Shown piece after piece: positions 1 through 8,086 of a stretch of 63,624 bases of DNA. The number at the start of each line of letters is the position of its first letter. Within the stretch, counting starts at the first letter, position 1. Under the pieces are notes generated by a model that was given only the letters and a program-made list of their open reading frames with translations, was not told the origin of the DNA and did no database searches. A program made the position numbers and the translations under genes. Origin of the DNA: Achromobacter sp. UMC71 (GTDB lineage Bacteria > Pseudomonadota > Gammaproteobacteria > Burkholderiales > Burkholderiaceae_B); NCBI RefSeq assembly GCF_014170305.1, contig NZ_LZZT01000052.1:1-63624 (forward strand), read 5' to 3'.

Positions 1-250
1 TCTTTGCGGTTGCTGGGGCGGGTGGCGTGCTTGGCATTCTTGCCAAGGGTTGGGGGTGGGTGGAGGATTTTGCGGGGTCGCCAAAGCGACCGCGCGGGCG
101 GTCTTCTTTGGCATTTGGGAGTCTTGCGGCGGGGCGCAGTTGCGTTAGCGGTGCGCTGTGGCCGCTGCTCGTGGCCTCGCCGGGGGGGCGCTTGGCCGTC
201 GGGATGATGTCCTTGGGGACGGCAGCATGGTGATCTTCCCTGCCCCGGTT

Positions 251-778
251 TTACTCCGCCGCTTGCGGCGCGGCGTCTTTCTCGGTGGCCGCCGTCTTTT
301 TCTTTTTCTTTGGCAGGGCCAGCATGGTGCCGCGGCACGGCGGGGTGCCGCACAGGCAGCGGTAACCCTGCTTCAGGGCCTTGGTGATGCGGCCGTCCAG
401 GACCAGGCCGTAGTCGTAGGACAGTTCGGTGCCGCGCGGGATGTCTTGCAGGGCGACGATGTAGACGCGTTTGCCGTGCTTGCCTTCCTGGGCTTCGCAG
501 TTGGGCTCGCAGGAGTGGTTGATCCAGCGGGCGTCGTTGCCTTCGTCGCCGCCGTCGATGACGCGGCCGGAGCTCAGGGCGAAGAAGAAGGTGTGGAAGG
601 GGTCGTCCGGGTTGGTGGGGTGGCGACGGTCGGCTTCCTTGGCGCTGATGCGGGCGCCGCCGTATTCGATGATGCGGGTGCCTGCGGGGATTTTGCGGGC
701 GGCGAAGACGCCGTTGCCGTGCAGCTTGGAGCGGCGCACGACGTGCCAGGGCTTGATTGGGGTGTCTTCGGTGGTCAT
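251..778 (-). CDS. SET domain-containing protein (putative protein-lysine methyltransferase)
   Basis: A 175-residue protein that is almost all SET domain. The SAM/lysine-site motifs are visible: N87-H-S-C90 followed by EPNC, and Y121-D-Y-G124. A post-SET cysteine cluster follows (C141, C143, C148), as in eukaryote-like SET proteins that bind zinc. The C-terminus is a lysine run (157-161) and a low-complexity tail. The family transfers methyl groups from S-adenosylmethionine to protein lysines; the target here is unknown. It starts at ATG 778 and is divergent from the bestrophin-like gene. The fold assignment is firm; the substrate is not inferable. Confidence 0.88.
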   Translation of the reverse strand: MTTEDTPIKPWHVVRRSKLHGNGVFAARKIPAGTRIIEYGGARISAKEADRRHPTNPDDPFHTFFFALSSGRVIDGGDEGNDARWINHSCEPNCEAQEGKHGKRVYIVALQDIPRGTELSYDYGLVLDGRITKALKQGYRCLCGTPPCRGTMLALPKKKKKTAATEKDAAPQAAE

Positions 779-883
779 TGGCGGCGGGTGGGGCGGTGAG
801 ACGAAACAGAATTATATCGGCGCGCTCATGACACGATGACAGGCGTATAGTGAGCGCCGCCTTGTTCCTTACCGATACGCACC

Positions 884-1804
884 ATGATCGTCCGTCCGCG
901 TCCTTCCGCGCTGGCTCTGTTCTTTGTTTTGCGCGGCTCCATCATTCCCCGCATCTTCAGCCGGATCCTGGTCATCACGCTGCTGTCGTGCGTGGTGGTG
1001 TGGATGTATCACCGGCAGTGGTTTTCACCCACGCATCTGTCGGCGGTGCCGTTTTCGCTGTTCGGCCTGGCGCTGTCGGTGTTCATGGGGTTTCGCAACA
1101 ACGTCTGCTATGACCGCTGGTGGGAAGCGCGCAAGCAGTGGGGCGACCTGATCGTGCAGGCCCGCAGCCTGGCGCGCGAAAGCGCGGTCCTGCTGGCAGC
1201 CAGCACGGCCAATCCGCTGCAGGAAAGGCTGGTGCGGCGCTGCATCGGGTTCGGCTATGCGCTGGCGGCGCGCTTGCGCGACCAGGACATGGTGGCGGCG
1301 GCGCAGCCCTGGGTGCAGCAGGACGAACTGGATACGCTGGCCGGCTGCCGCAATGTGCCGGACGCGCTGCTGATGGCGATCAACCGCGATCTGGCGGCGT
1401 GTTTGCGGCGCGGGGAACTGAGCGACATCCTGTACCAGGGGCTGACCCAGCGGGTGGCCCAGTGCGCGGCGATTCAGGCCGCCTGTGAACGGATCAAGTT
1501 CACGCCCTCGCCTTATGCCTATTCCCTGCTGCTGCACCGTACGGCCTGGCTGTTCTGCCTGCTGCTGCCGTTCGGGCTGGTGGGCACGCTGGAATACCTG
1601 ATGCCGGTGGCGGTCACGATCATCGCCTATACGTTCTTCGGGCTGGATGCGCTGGGCGACGAGCTGGAAGATCCGTTCGGGCTCGAGGAAAACGACCTGC
1701 CGCTGTCGGCGCTGGCGCGGGTGATCGAGATCGACCTGCTGGAAGGCCTGGGTGTGCGGCCCCTGCCCGAGGCGGCCACGCCGGTCGATTTCGTACTGCG
1801 ATAA
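884..1804 (+). CDS. bestrophin-like (UPF0187/YneE family) membrane channel protein
   Basis: A 306-residue membrane protein of the bestrophin/RFP-TM family. The N-terminal half has hydrophobic segments around residues 20-40 and 50-70, followed by the conserved stretch with FRNN..YDRWWEARKQWG that marks the bestrophin domain. Two further hydrophobic segments lie near 215-255, followed by the acidic motif GDELEDPFG typical of the C-terminal part of the pore domain. Bacterial members form pentameric ion channels in the inner membrane. ATG 884 was chosen because it opens the hydrophobic N-terminus directly. It converges with the Lrp gene; a short hairpin lies between them. Confidence 0.85.
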   Translation: MIVRPRPSALALFFVLRGSIIPRIFSRILVITLLSCVVVWMYHRQWFSPTHLSAVPFSLFGLALSVFMGFRNNVCYDRWWEARKQWGDLIVQARSLARESAVLLAASTANPLQERLVRRCIGFGYALAARLRDQDMVAAAQPWVQQDELDTLAGCRNVPDALLMAINRDLAACLRRGELSDILYQGLTQRVAQCAAIQAACERIKFTPSPYAYSLLLHRTAWLFCLLLPFGLVGTLEYLMPVAVTIIAYTFFGLDALGDELEDPFGLEENDLPLSALARVIEIDLLEGLGVRPLPEAATPVDFVLR

Positions 1805-1857
1805 GGGGCCGGCAGCCGCCCTCCCCGCTTGGGGCAACGCCAACGGCTGTCTGTCGT

Positions 1858-1876
1858 GCACGCCGCAACGGCGTGC
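1858..1876. terminator. hairpin between convergent genes (possible terminator)
   Basis: GCACGCC pairs perfectly with GGCGTGC across a 5-base loop, between the ends of the bestrophin-like and Lrp genes, which converge. There is no T tract, so intrinsic termination is only possible. Confidence 0.4.
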
Positions 1877-1904
1877 CAGGGGCCATCGGCCTGATGGCGC
1901 CCGG

Positions 1905-2375
1905 TCAGGCAGCCGGGCCGGTCAACGGCAGCATGGTTTCCTTCAACCGGCGCAGCACGAAGCAGGATTTGCTGTGGCGGATGCCGGGGATGCGATAAAG
2001 CTGCTCACGCAGCAGCCGCTCGTAGTCGCGGGTGTCGCGCACGGCGATGCGGATGTAGTAGTCATAGTCGCCTGACACCAGGAAGGCTTCGAGCACCTCC
2101 GGGATCTGGGCCAGCGCCCGCCCGAATTCATAGAGCGTTTCTTCGCTGTGGCTTTCCAGGGTGACGTGGACGATGACGGTGTCCATGAAGCCCAGGCTGG
2201 CCGGGTCGATGTCGACCGTGTAGCCGCGGATGACGCCGGCGGCCTCCATTCTCTTGATCCGGTTCCAGCACGGCGTGGACGACAGGCCCACGGCGGCGCC
2301 GATGTCGTTCAGGCTGGCGCGGGCGTTCTCTTGCAGCACTCGCAAAATCGCCAAATCAAACTTGTCCAGGTTCAT
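1905..2375 (-). CDS. Lrp/AsnC family transcriptional regulator
   Basis: 156 residues, the usual Lrp/AsnC size. An N-terminal winged helix-turn-helix (about 5-55, opening LDKFDLAILRVLQENARAS) is followed by an RAM ligand-binding and oligomerisation domain (about 65-140). The start is ATG 2375, preceded by GGAGG at good spacing; the open frame continues upstream but without family sequence. It is divergent from an acetolactate synthase gene, and Lrp-type regulators often sense amino acids and control the neighbouring divergent gene. Control of branched-chain amino acid synthesis is therefore a reasonable inference, not shown. Confidence 0.9.
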   Translation of the reverse strand: MNLDKFDLAILRVLQENARASLNDIGAAVGLSSTPCWNRIKRMEAAGVIRGYTVDIDPASLGFMDTVIVHVTLESHSEETLYEFGRALAQIPEVLEAFLVSGDYDYYIRIAVRDTRDYERLLREQLYRIPGIRHSKSCFVLRRLKETMLPLTGPAA

Positions 2376-2436
2376 TTTCTTTGTTTCCTCCCATTCGCAG
2401 ACAAATTTACTGCGTTTGACGGCAATTCGCGGAAAA

Positions 2437-2453
2437 GAAGATAAAAATTCTTC
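2437..2453. promoter_or_regulatory. AT-rich inverted repeat, possible Lrp-type operator
   Basis: GAAGA and TCTTC flank an AT-only centre in the 93-base gap between the divergent Lrp and acetolactate synthase genes. Lrp-family sites are usually AT-rich imperfect palindromes, so this is a plausible operator. It is short and could be chance. Confidence 0.3.
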
Positions 2454-2468
2454 GGACTTCCCCCTAAG

Positions 2469-4289
2469 ATGGATAGCATGAACGATCGCCTGCACCCCTC
2501 CGCCGTCACTGCGCTTGCCGCCCCTGCTACGCCCCCTGCGAATGGGGCCAAGATTCTGCTCGATACGCTGATTGCGCACGGCGTGGATACCGTGTTCGGC
2601 TATCCCGGCGGGGCCGTGCTGCCGCTCTACGACGCCCTGTATGCCGAGCCGCGGCTGCGCCACGTGCTGGTGCGTCACGAACAGGCGGCCGTGCACGCCG
2701 CCGAGGGCTACGCCCGCAGCACCGGCCGCACCGGCGTGGTCTTCGTGACGTCCGGCCCCGGCATGGCCAACACCACTTCCGGCCTGCTGGACGCCATGTG
2801 CGATTCGATCCCGGTGCTGTGTATCAGCGGCCAGGTCACCACGGCGGCCATCGGCACCGACGCCTTCCAGGAATGCGATGCCATCGGTATCTCGCGCTCG
2901 GTGACCAAGTGGAACACCCAGGTGCGCGCGGTGGACGACGTGGCGGCCGTGACCGCCCGAGCCTTCGAACTCACGCGCCAGGGCCGGCCCGGTCCTGTGC
3001 TGCTCGATTTTCCGAAAGACGTGCAATTGGCCGTGCCGCGCGATGCCGACGATGATTCATATGCGCCGTCGCAGCAGAAGCTGGCCGCGTTGCGCGCCCG
3101 GCGCCAGGCCGGCAAGCTTGCGGCCAAGCTGCCGCAGTCGGCCGTGCGCCGCGCCGCCGCGCTGATCGCCCAGGCCAAGCGGCCGATCTTTTACGGCGGC
3201 GGCGGGCTGGTGAACGCCGGCCCCGAGGCCTGCGCCGCCTTTACCGAGCTGGTGCGCGCCAGCGGCGCGCCCTGCACACTGACGCTGATGGGGCTGGGGG
3301 CGTTTCCGGCGTCCGATCCGCAGTTCGTCGGCATGCTGGGCATGCACGGCACGGTGGAAGCCAACCTGGCCATGCACAATGCCGATCTGGTGGTGTGCAT
3401 CGGCGCGCGTTTCGACGACCGCATCACCGGCAAGCTGTCCGAATTCTGCCCGCACGCCCGCAAGATCCACATCGACATCGATCCGGCATCCATCAACAAG
3501 GTGGTGCGGGTGGACGTGGCGCTGGTGGGCGACTGCCTGCCGCTGGTGCGCGCGCTGCACGCCGAGCTGGGCGACGCGCCGCTGGACCCGGCCCGGCTGG
3601 CGCCCTGGTGGGCGCGGGTGCAGACGTGGCGCGCCCAGGACTGCCTGGGCTATACGCCCGCGGCTGACGCCATCCTGCCGCAGCACCTGATGTCGCGCCT
3701 GAACACCGCATTGGCGGACCGCGACGCGATCGTCTCCACCGATGTCGGCCAGCACCAGATGTGGGCGGCGCAGTACCTGCGTTTTGACCGGCCGAACCGC
3801 TGGCTCACGTCAGGCGGCGCCGGCACCATGGGCTACGGCGTGCCCGCCGCGATCGGCGCGCAGATCGCGCATCCCGACAAGACGGTGGTGTGCGTCAGCG
3901 GCGACGCGTCGGTGCTGATGAACATCCAGGAACTGTCCACGGCCATGCAGCACCAGGCGCCCGTTAAGGTCGTGCTGTGCAACAACGGCTACATGGGCAT
4001 GGTGCGCCAGTGGCAGGAACTGATCCACGGCGGCCGCTACAGCCACAGCTACAACGCGTCGCTGCCCGATTTCGTGGCGCTGGCGCGCGCCTTCGGCTGG
4101 GGCGCGGCGCGGGTCGACGACCCGGCACAGCTGGACGCCGCGCTGGCCGAGTGCCTGGCGCATGATGGCCCGTACTTCCTGGATGTGGCGGTCGCCGCCC
4201 AGGAAAACTGCTTCCCGATGATGCCTGCCGGCCACGGCCACCAGAAAATGATGCTGGCCGAAGGCGTCTGGTACCAAGACGAGAGTTGA
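2469..4289 (+). CDS. ilvB: acetolactate synthase large (catalytic) subunit
   Basis: A 606-residue thiamin-diphosphate enzyme with the three-domain AHAS layout. E71 in [13 protein letters not shown] is the cofactor-activating glutamate of the N-terminal domain. The FAD-type middle domain spans about 210-360. The C-terminal ThDP/Mg motif runs from G478-D479 to N505-N506. The reaction joins two pyruvates, or pyruvate and 2-oxobutyrate, in valine, leucine and isoleucine synthesis. No ilvH/ilvN small subunit follows, and the gene is divergent from an Lrp regulator, so it may be a second AHAS outside the main ilv operon. ATG 2469 has no clear ribosome site; ATG 2478 is an alternative. Other ThDP decarboxylases are less likely given the motif set. 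Confidence 0.85.
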   Translation: MDSMNDRLHPSAVTALAAPATPPANGAKILLDTLIAHGVDTVFGYPGGAVLPLYDALYAEPRLRHVLVRHEQAAVHAAEGYARSTGRTGVVFVTSGPGMANTTSGLLDAMCDSIPVLCISGQVTTAAIGTDAFQECDAIGISRSVTKWNTQVRAVDDVAAVTARAFELTRQGRPGPVLLDFPKDVQLAVPRDADDDSYAPSQQKLAALRARRQAGKLAAKLPQSAVRRAAALIAQAKRPIFYGGGGLVNAGPEACAAFTELVRASGAPCTLTLMGLGAFPASDPQFVGMLGMHGTVEANLAMHNADLVVCIGARFDDRITGKLSEFCPHARKIHIDIDPASINKVVRVDVALVGDCLPLVRALHAELGDAPLDPARLAPWWARVQTWRAQDCLGYTPAADAILPQHLMSRLNTALADRDAIVSTDVGQHQMWAAQYLRFDRPNRWLTSGGAGTMGYGVPAAIGAQIAHPDKTVVCVSGDASVLMNIQELSTAMQHQAPVKVVLCNNGYMGMVRQWQELIHGGRYSHSYNASLPDFVALARAFGWGAARVDDPAQLDAALAECLAHDGPYFLDVAVAAQENCFPMMPAGHGHQKMMLAEGVWYQDES

Positions 4290-4320
4290 CCCCCACGCCG
4301 AAGGTGCTAGCTCCCACGCC

Positions 4321-4381
4321 GCGCGCGGCTTCGCGCGCTTGCTGCCCCCCGAGGGGGCTGCCCGGCCTTCGGGCGGCCGGG
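4321..4381. terminator. cluster of three GC hairpins between convergent genes
   Basis: Three consecutive inverted repeats (near 4321-4338, 4344-4358 and 4361-4381) lie between the end of the acetolactate synthase gene and the end of the SDR gene. They lack a long T tract. They probably act as a bidirectional transcription barrier or are an intergenic repeat. Confidence 0.5.
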
Positions 4382-4461
4382 CGGCTTTTCTGGCGAGCAG
4401 CTGAAAACCAATTGCTCGCGGCGTGCGGTCCTTCGGTTCGCCGTCTAATTCGGGTTGCCGT

Positions 4462-5244
4462 TTAGAACTGAATCGACAAGCCCCCGTCCACGACCAGCAC
4501 GTGGCCGTTGACGTACGACGCGGCCTTTGAGGCCAGGAACACCGCGGCGCCCGCGATCTCTTCCGGTTCGCCCCAGCGGCCGATGGGATTGCGCGCCGCG
4601 ATGCGCGGCCCGACGGCGGGGTCGGCCACCATGCCGGCATTGGTTTCGGTGGCGAAAGTGCCCGGCGCGATGGCGTTGCTGGTGATGCCGCGGCCGCCGA
4701 ATTCCGCCGCCAGCGCCCGCACCAGGCCCGTCAGGCCCTGCTTGGCCGCCGGGTAGACGGCGTCGCCGGCGCGGGCCAGTTCCCCCACCACCGACGTAAT
4801 GGCGATCAGGCGGCCACCGCCCTGGCGCACCATGCGTTCGGCGGCCAGCTTGGCCAGCAGGATGCCGGCCACCAGGTCGGTGTCGATCAATTCGCGGATC
4901 TCGGCCGCGCTGGTGTCGGCCAGCGTCTTGCGGTTGCGCGCGCCCACGTTATTCACCAGGATGTCCAGGCGGCCGTGTTCACGGTCGATGCGGTCGAACG
5001 CCTGCGCCATGGCCGCGTCGTCGCTCACGTCGAACGCCAGCGCATGGGCGTCCAGGCCGTCGGCGCGCAGCGCGGCCGCGGTGGTCTCGGCCGCTTGCGC
5101 GTTGCGGCCATTGATCAGCACGCGCGCGCCGCTGCCGGCCAAGGCGCGGGCGATGCACAAGCCCAGGCCGCGGGCCGAGCCGGTCACCAGCGCGACCTGG
5201 CCGCTCAGGTCGAAGTGCTGCAGATAAGGCAAAGACGTTGTCAT
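4462..5244 (-). CDS. SDR family NAD(P)-dependent oxidoreductase
   Basis: A 260-residue classical short-chain dehydrogenase/reductase. The nucleotide-binding motif is T21-G-S-A-R-G-L-G28, the NNVG motif is at 98-101, and the catalytic set is S151, Y164 and K168. The sequence resembles gluconate 5-dehydrogenase and 3-oxoacyl-ACP reductase-like members, but the substrate cannot be read. It is the last gene of a minus-strand operon with an NMT1-type ABC transporter (13 bases after the permease), so it may process the imported compound. Confidence 0.88.
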   Translation of the reverse strand: MTTSLPYLQHFDLSGQVALVTGSARGLGLCIARALAGSGARVLINGRNAQAAETTAAALRADGLDAHALAFDVSDDAAMAQAFDRIDREHGRLDILVNNVGARNRKTLADTSAAEIRELIDTDLVAGILLAKLAAERMVRQGGGRLIAITSVVGELARAGDAVYPAAKQGLTGLVRALAAEFGGRGITSNAIAPGTFATETNAGMVADPAVGPRIAARNPIGRWGEPEEIAGAAVFLASKAASYVNGHVLVVDGGLSIQF

Positions 5245-5257
5245 GGTCGGGTTCCAT

Positions 5258-6112
5258 TCATTCGCGGAACTCCGGCGCCCAATGCAGCAGCCGCCGTTCC
5301 AGCCAGGTGACGCAGTACACCAGCACGATGCCGACGATGGACAGCAGCGTGACGGCCGCGAACATGTCGGTGGCGTTCAAGGTGGCCAGCGCGGTGATCA
5401 TCAAATAGCCCATGCCGGTGGTCGAGCCGACGAACTCGGCCAGCACCACGCCGATGAGCGCGAAGCTGATGGCGTTGGGCAGCGACGCAAAGGTCCAGGC
5501 CGCCGCGGTCGGAATGCGCACGCGCCACAGAATCTGGCGCGGCGAGCCGCCCAGCGTGCGGCAAAAGTCGACCAGCTCGCGCTCGACGCTGCGTCCGCCC
5601 TTGTAGGTGTTGAAGAACACCAGGAAGAACACCACGAACCACGACGTGACCACCTTGGACGCCAGGCCCAGGCCAAAGAACATGGTGATCAGCGGCACGA
5701 AGGCGATGCGCGGCATCGAGTTGAACGCCACGATGAAGGGGTTGAAGACGTCGGCCAGGAAGCGGCTGCGGCTGAGCGTCATGCCGACGATGAAGCCGCT
5801 GCCCACGCCCACTACCAGCCCCACCAGCGTGGCCTGCAGGGTCAGCCACAGGTGCGGCCAGACCGAACGCGGGCCGGGTTGCAGCCATTCCCACAACCGG
5901 ACCGCCACGCGTGACGGCTGGCTGATGAAAAAGGGATCGAACAGCGTGTTCTGCGTGAACCACGGGATGCGCGTCAACGTCTCCCAAGAGCCCAGGATGA
6001 GGGCAAGGATCAGCACTTGCCACAGCGTGATGCGCAGGCGCCGCGCGGCGCTGGCGCGGCGGTCCAGCCGCAGCTGGTCCTGCAGGGTATCGGCGATAGG
6101 GGATGCGGTCAT
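5258..6112 (-). CDS. ABC transporter permease (NitT/TauT, SsuC-like)
   Basis: A 284-residue inner-membrane permease with about six hydrophobic segments. The cytoplasmic EAA-type loop is present around residues 180-200 (ELVDFCRTLGGSPRQILWRVRIP), where the ATPase docks. The family carries sulfonates, nitrate, thiamin precursors or aromatic compounds. It sits 6 bases after its ATPase gene and is followed by an SDR gene, all on the minus strand. The ligand is unknown. Confidence 0.88.
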   Translation of the reverse strand: MTASPIADTLQDQLRLDRRASAARRLRITLWQVLILALILGSWETLTRIPWFTQNTLFDPFFISQPSRVAVRLWEWLQPGPRSVWPHLWLTLQATLVGLVVGVGSGFIVGMTLSRSRFLADVFNPFIVAFNSMPRIAFVPLITMFFGLGLASKVVTSWFVVFFLVFFNTYKGGRSVERELVDFCRTLGGSPRQILWRVRIPTAAAWTFASLPNAISFALIGVVLAEFVGSTTGMGYLMITALATLNATDMFAAVTLLSIVGIVLVYCVTWLERRLLHWAPEFRE

Positions 6113-6118
6113 GGGAAT

Positions 6119-6889
6119 CTACGCGGCGGCGCGGAACTGCTGGCCCAGCACGCTCCAGAGGCTTTGCACATGGGTGACGAATTGCGGCGTTTCGCGCACG
6201 GTGAAGACGTCGCGTGGATGCGGAATGCGAATGCGCTCGTCTAGCAGCACGCGGCTGGGCGGGCCGGACAGCACCACCACGCGGTCCGACAGCAGGATGG
6301 CTTCGTCCAGGTCGTGGGTGACCAGCACGACGGTCTGGCCCAGCTTGCGCCAGATCTCCATCAGCTCGCGGTGCAGGTGGGTCTTGGTGTGGGTGTCCAG
6401 GGCGCCGAAGGGTTCGTCCAGCAGCAGGATGCGCGGCTCCACCGCCAGGCTCATCAGCAGCGCCACGCGCCGCCGCATGCCGCCCGACAGCTGGTGCGGA
6501 AAGGCATCGGCGAAGTCGGTCAGGTGGCCCAGTTCAAGCAGCTCGGCGACGCGGCTGGCAATGCGGGCAGGCGGCACGCCCTGGAACTTCAGGCCCAGGG
6601 CCACGTTCTTTTTCACGCTGAACCACGGCAGCAGCGTGTCTTTCTGGAAGATGTAACCCAGCGCCGGCGGCACCTGGCCGTCGACCACCTGGCCATCGAC
6701 CCGGATCTGACCGGTGGTGGGCGGCAGGAAGCCGGCAATCATGTTCAGCAGCGTGCTCTTGCCGCAGCCCGAGGGGCCGACGATGGATACGAACTCGCCC
6801 GCCGCGATCTCCAGGCTGACCTCGCCCACCGCGTGGGTCGTGCCCTGCCGGGTCTGGTAGGCCTTGCCGACGCTGTCCAGCGTGATCAT
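6119..6889 (-). CDS. ABC transporter ATP-binding protein (NitT/TauT, SsuB/TauB-like)
   Basis: 256 residues with intact ATPase motifs: Walker A G38-PSGCGKST, signature L134-SGGM, Walker B ending D158-E-P and switch histidine H192. ATG 6889 starts the protein; it overlaps the stop of the upstream binding-protein gene by one base (TGATG), so the two are translationally coupled. The open frame runs much further upstream but only in the shadow of the binding protein. It powers the adjacent permease. Confidence 0.92.
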   Translation of the reverse strand: MITLDSVGKAYQTRQGTTHAVGEVSLEIAAGEFVSIVGPSGCGKSTLLNMIAGFLPPTTGQIRVDGQVVDGQVPPALGYIFQKDTLLPWFSVKKNVALGLKFQGVPPARIASRVAELLELGHLTDFADAFPHQLSGGMRRRVALLMSLAVEPRILLLDEPFGALDTHTKTHLHRELMEIWRKLGQTVVLVTHDLDEAILLSDRVVVLSGPPSRVLLDERIRIPHPRDVFTVRETPQFVTHVQSLWSVLGQQFRAAA

Positions 6890-7947
6890 CAGAGCCCCCG
6901 CGCGCGGCGCACAAAGCTCATGTCGACGCACCGGGCGTAGGGCACGGTCTTGATCTCGTCGTTCGAAAACTGGCGGCCATCGCCCATGATGGCCGTCATG
7001 CGGTCGTAGGCGTCCTGCGTGATCAGGTTGTCTTTCAGGAACACGGTTTCCTGGTACACGCCCAGCGTCTTTTCGATGGCCGCGCGCGGAAACGCGTTCA
7101 GGTAGTCGTCGTAGATGGCGTCGGCCACGACCGCGGCGCTGTGGCCCGAGATGAAATCCTGCGCCTTGACCAGCGCGGTGACGAAGGCCTGCACGGTTTC
7201 CGGGCGCTTCTGGATGGTGTCCTGCAGCGTCAACGCCGCAATACCGGGCACGTCGCCGCCCATGAACTCGTTCCACGAGCTCTCGGTGGTGGCGTCGAAG
7301 ATCGGCACGCCCCAGCCTTCCTGGCGGGCCTGTTCCATCATCGACATGGTGGCCATGCTGGCCGACACCGAGCCGGTCTTGAGCGCGCCCAGCATGGTCG
7401 CCAGGTCACCCAGGGGGCGGATGTCGACCTTGTCGGCCACGCCGGCCTTCTGCATCAGGTACAGCGCCATCAGCCAGGTGCTGGACTGCGGCTGGGTGGC
7501 GCCCACGCGCTTGCCGGCCAGGTCCTTGAGCGACTTGATCTTGCCGCTGTCGAAGTCCTCGCGGCGCACGATGACATTGGCGTAGGTGAGCTTGCGGTCA
7601 AAGCCGAATACCAGCGTGGCGGGCTTGCCGGCCAGCGTCAACGCGGGGGCGGCCGTGGCGGCGGTGGCGCCGAACGCGATCTGGCCGGCCGCCAGCAGCT
7701 GGTTGGTGCGCGGGCCGCTTTGCGAATTCAGATATTCGACTTCCAGGCCGGCGTCGCCGAAGTAGCCTTTCTTGAGCGCAACGTAGCCCGCGGCAAAGAA
7801 CGGGTCGATGCTGCCCTGGCCGTAGACGACGCGGCCCAGCTTGGGCTGGGCGAAGGCCACGCGGCCATCGAGCAGGCTGAAGCCGGCAAGCGCGCCGGCA
7901 GCGGCCAGCACACGGCGGCGGGTAGTGAATTGGGGGCGGGTGCTCAT
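6889..7947 (-). CDS. ABC transporter substrate-binding protein (NMT1/ThiY-like)
   Basis: 352 residues. The N-terminus has a twin-arginine-like signal (TRRRVLAAAGALAGFSLLDG) ending near residue 30, so export to the periplasm, possibly by Tat, is likely. The mature part reads as the NMT1/THI5-like binding fold used for nitrate, taurine, thiamin-pyrimidine or aromatic sulfonates. ATG 7947 was preferred to upstream starts because it directly opens the signal peptide and follows a GAGGA ribosome site. First gene of the operon binding protein - ATPase - permease - SDR. Ligand unknown. Confidence 0.85.
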   Translation of the reverse strand: MSTRPQFTTRRRVLAAAGALAGFSLLDGRVAFAQPKLGRVVYGQGSIDPFFAAGYVALKKGYFGDAGLEVEYLNSQSGPRTNQLLAAGQIAFGATAATAAPALTLAGKPATLVFGFDRKLTYANVIVRREDFDSGKIKSLKDLAGKRVGATQPQSSTWLMALYLMQKAGVADKVDIRPLGDLATMLGALKTGSVSASMATMSMMEQARQEGWGVPIFDATTESSWNEFMGGDVPGIAALTLQDTIQKRPETVQAFVTALVKAQDFISGHSAAVVADAIYDDYLNAFPRAAIEKTLGVYQETVFLKDNLITQDAYDRMTAIMGDGRQFSNDEIKTVPYARCVDMSFVRRARGL

Positions 7948-8021
7948 GTCATCCTCGGCGTTGATTGGGTTACCGCTGTTTGGCGACAACAATACCGCAG
8001 CGGTTCCGGTCCAACAATGGA

Positions 8022-8045
8022 AAACGCCCGGTCGCCCGGGCGTTT
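8022..8045 (-). terminator. intrinsic terminator downstream of topB
   Basis: AAACGCCCG pairs with CGGGCGTTT around a short loop just past the topoisomerase stop codon, with T residues following in the minus direction. Confidence 0.7.
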
Positions 8046-8086
8046 CCGTGGTGCCGCGCACGACAGGCGCGGCGTCCGTCGCGGCG

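Noticed and set aside
1..250. Gene in the first 250 bases
   Set aside because: The short overlapping frames have no family features or ribosome site; it appears intergenic.
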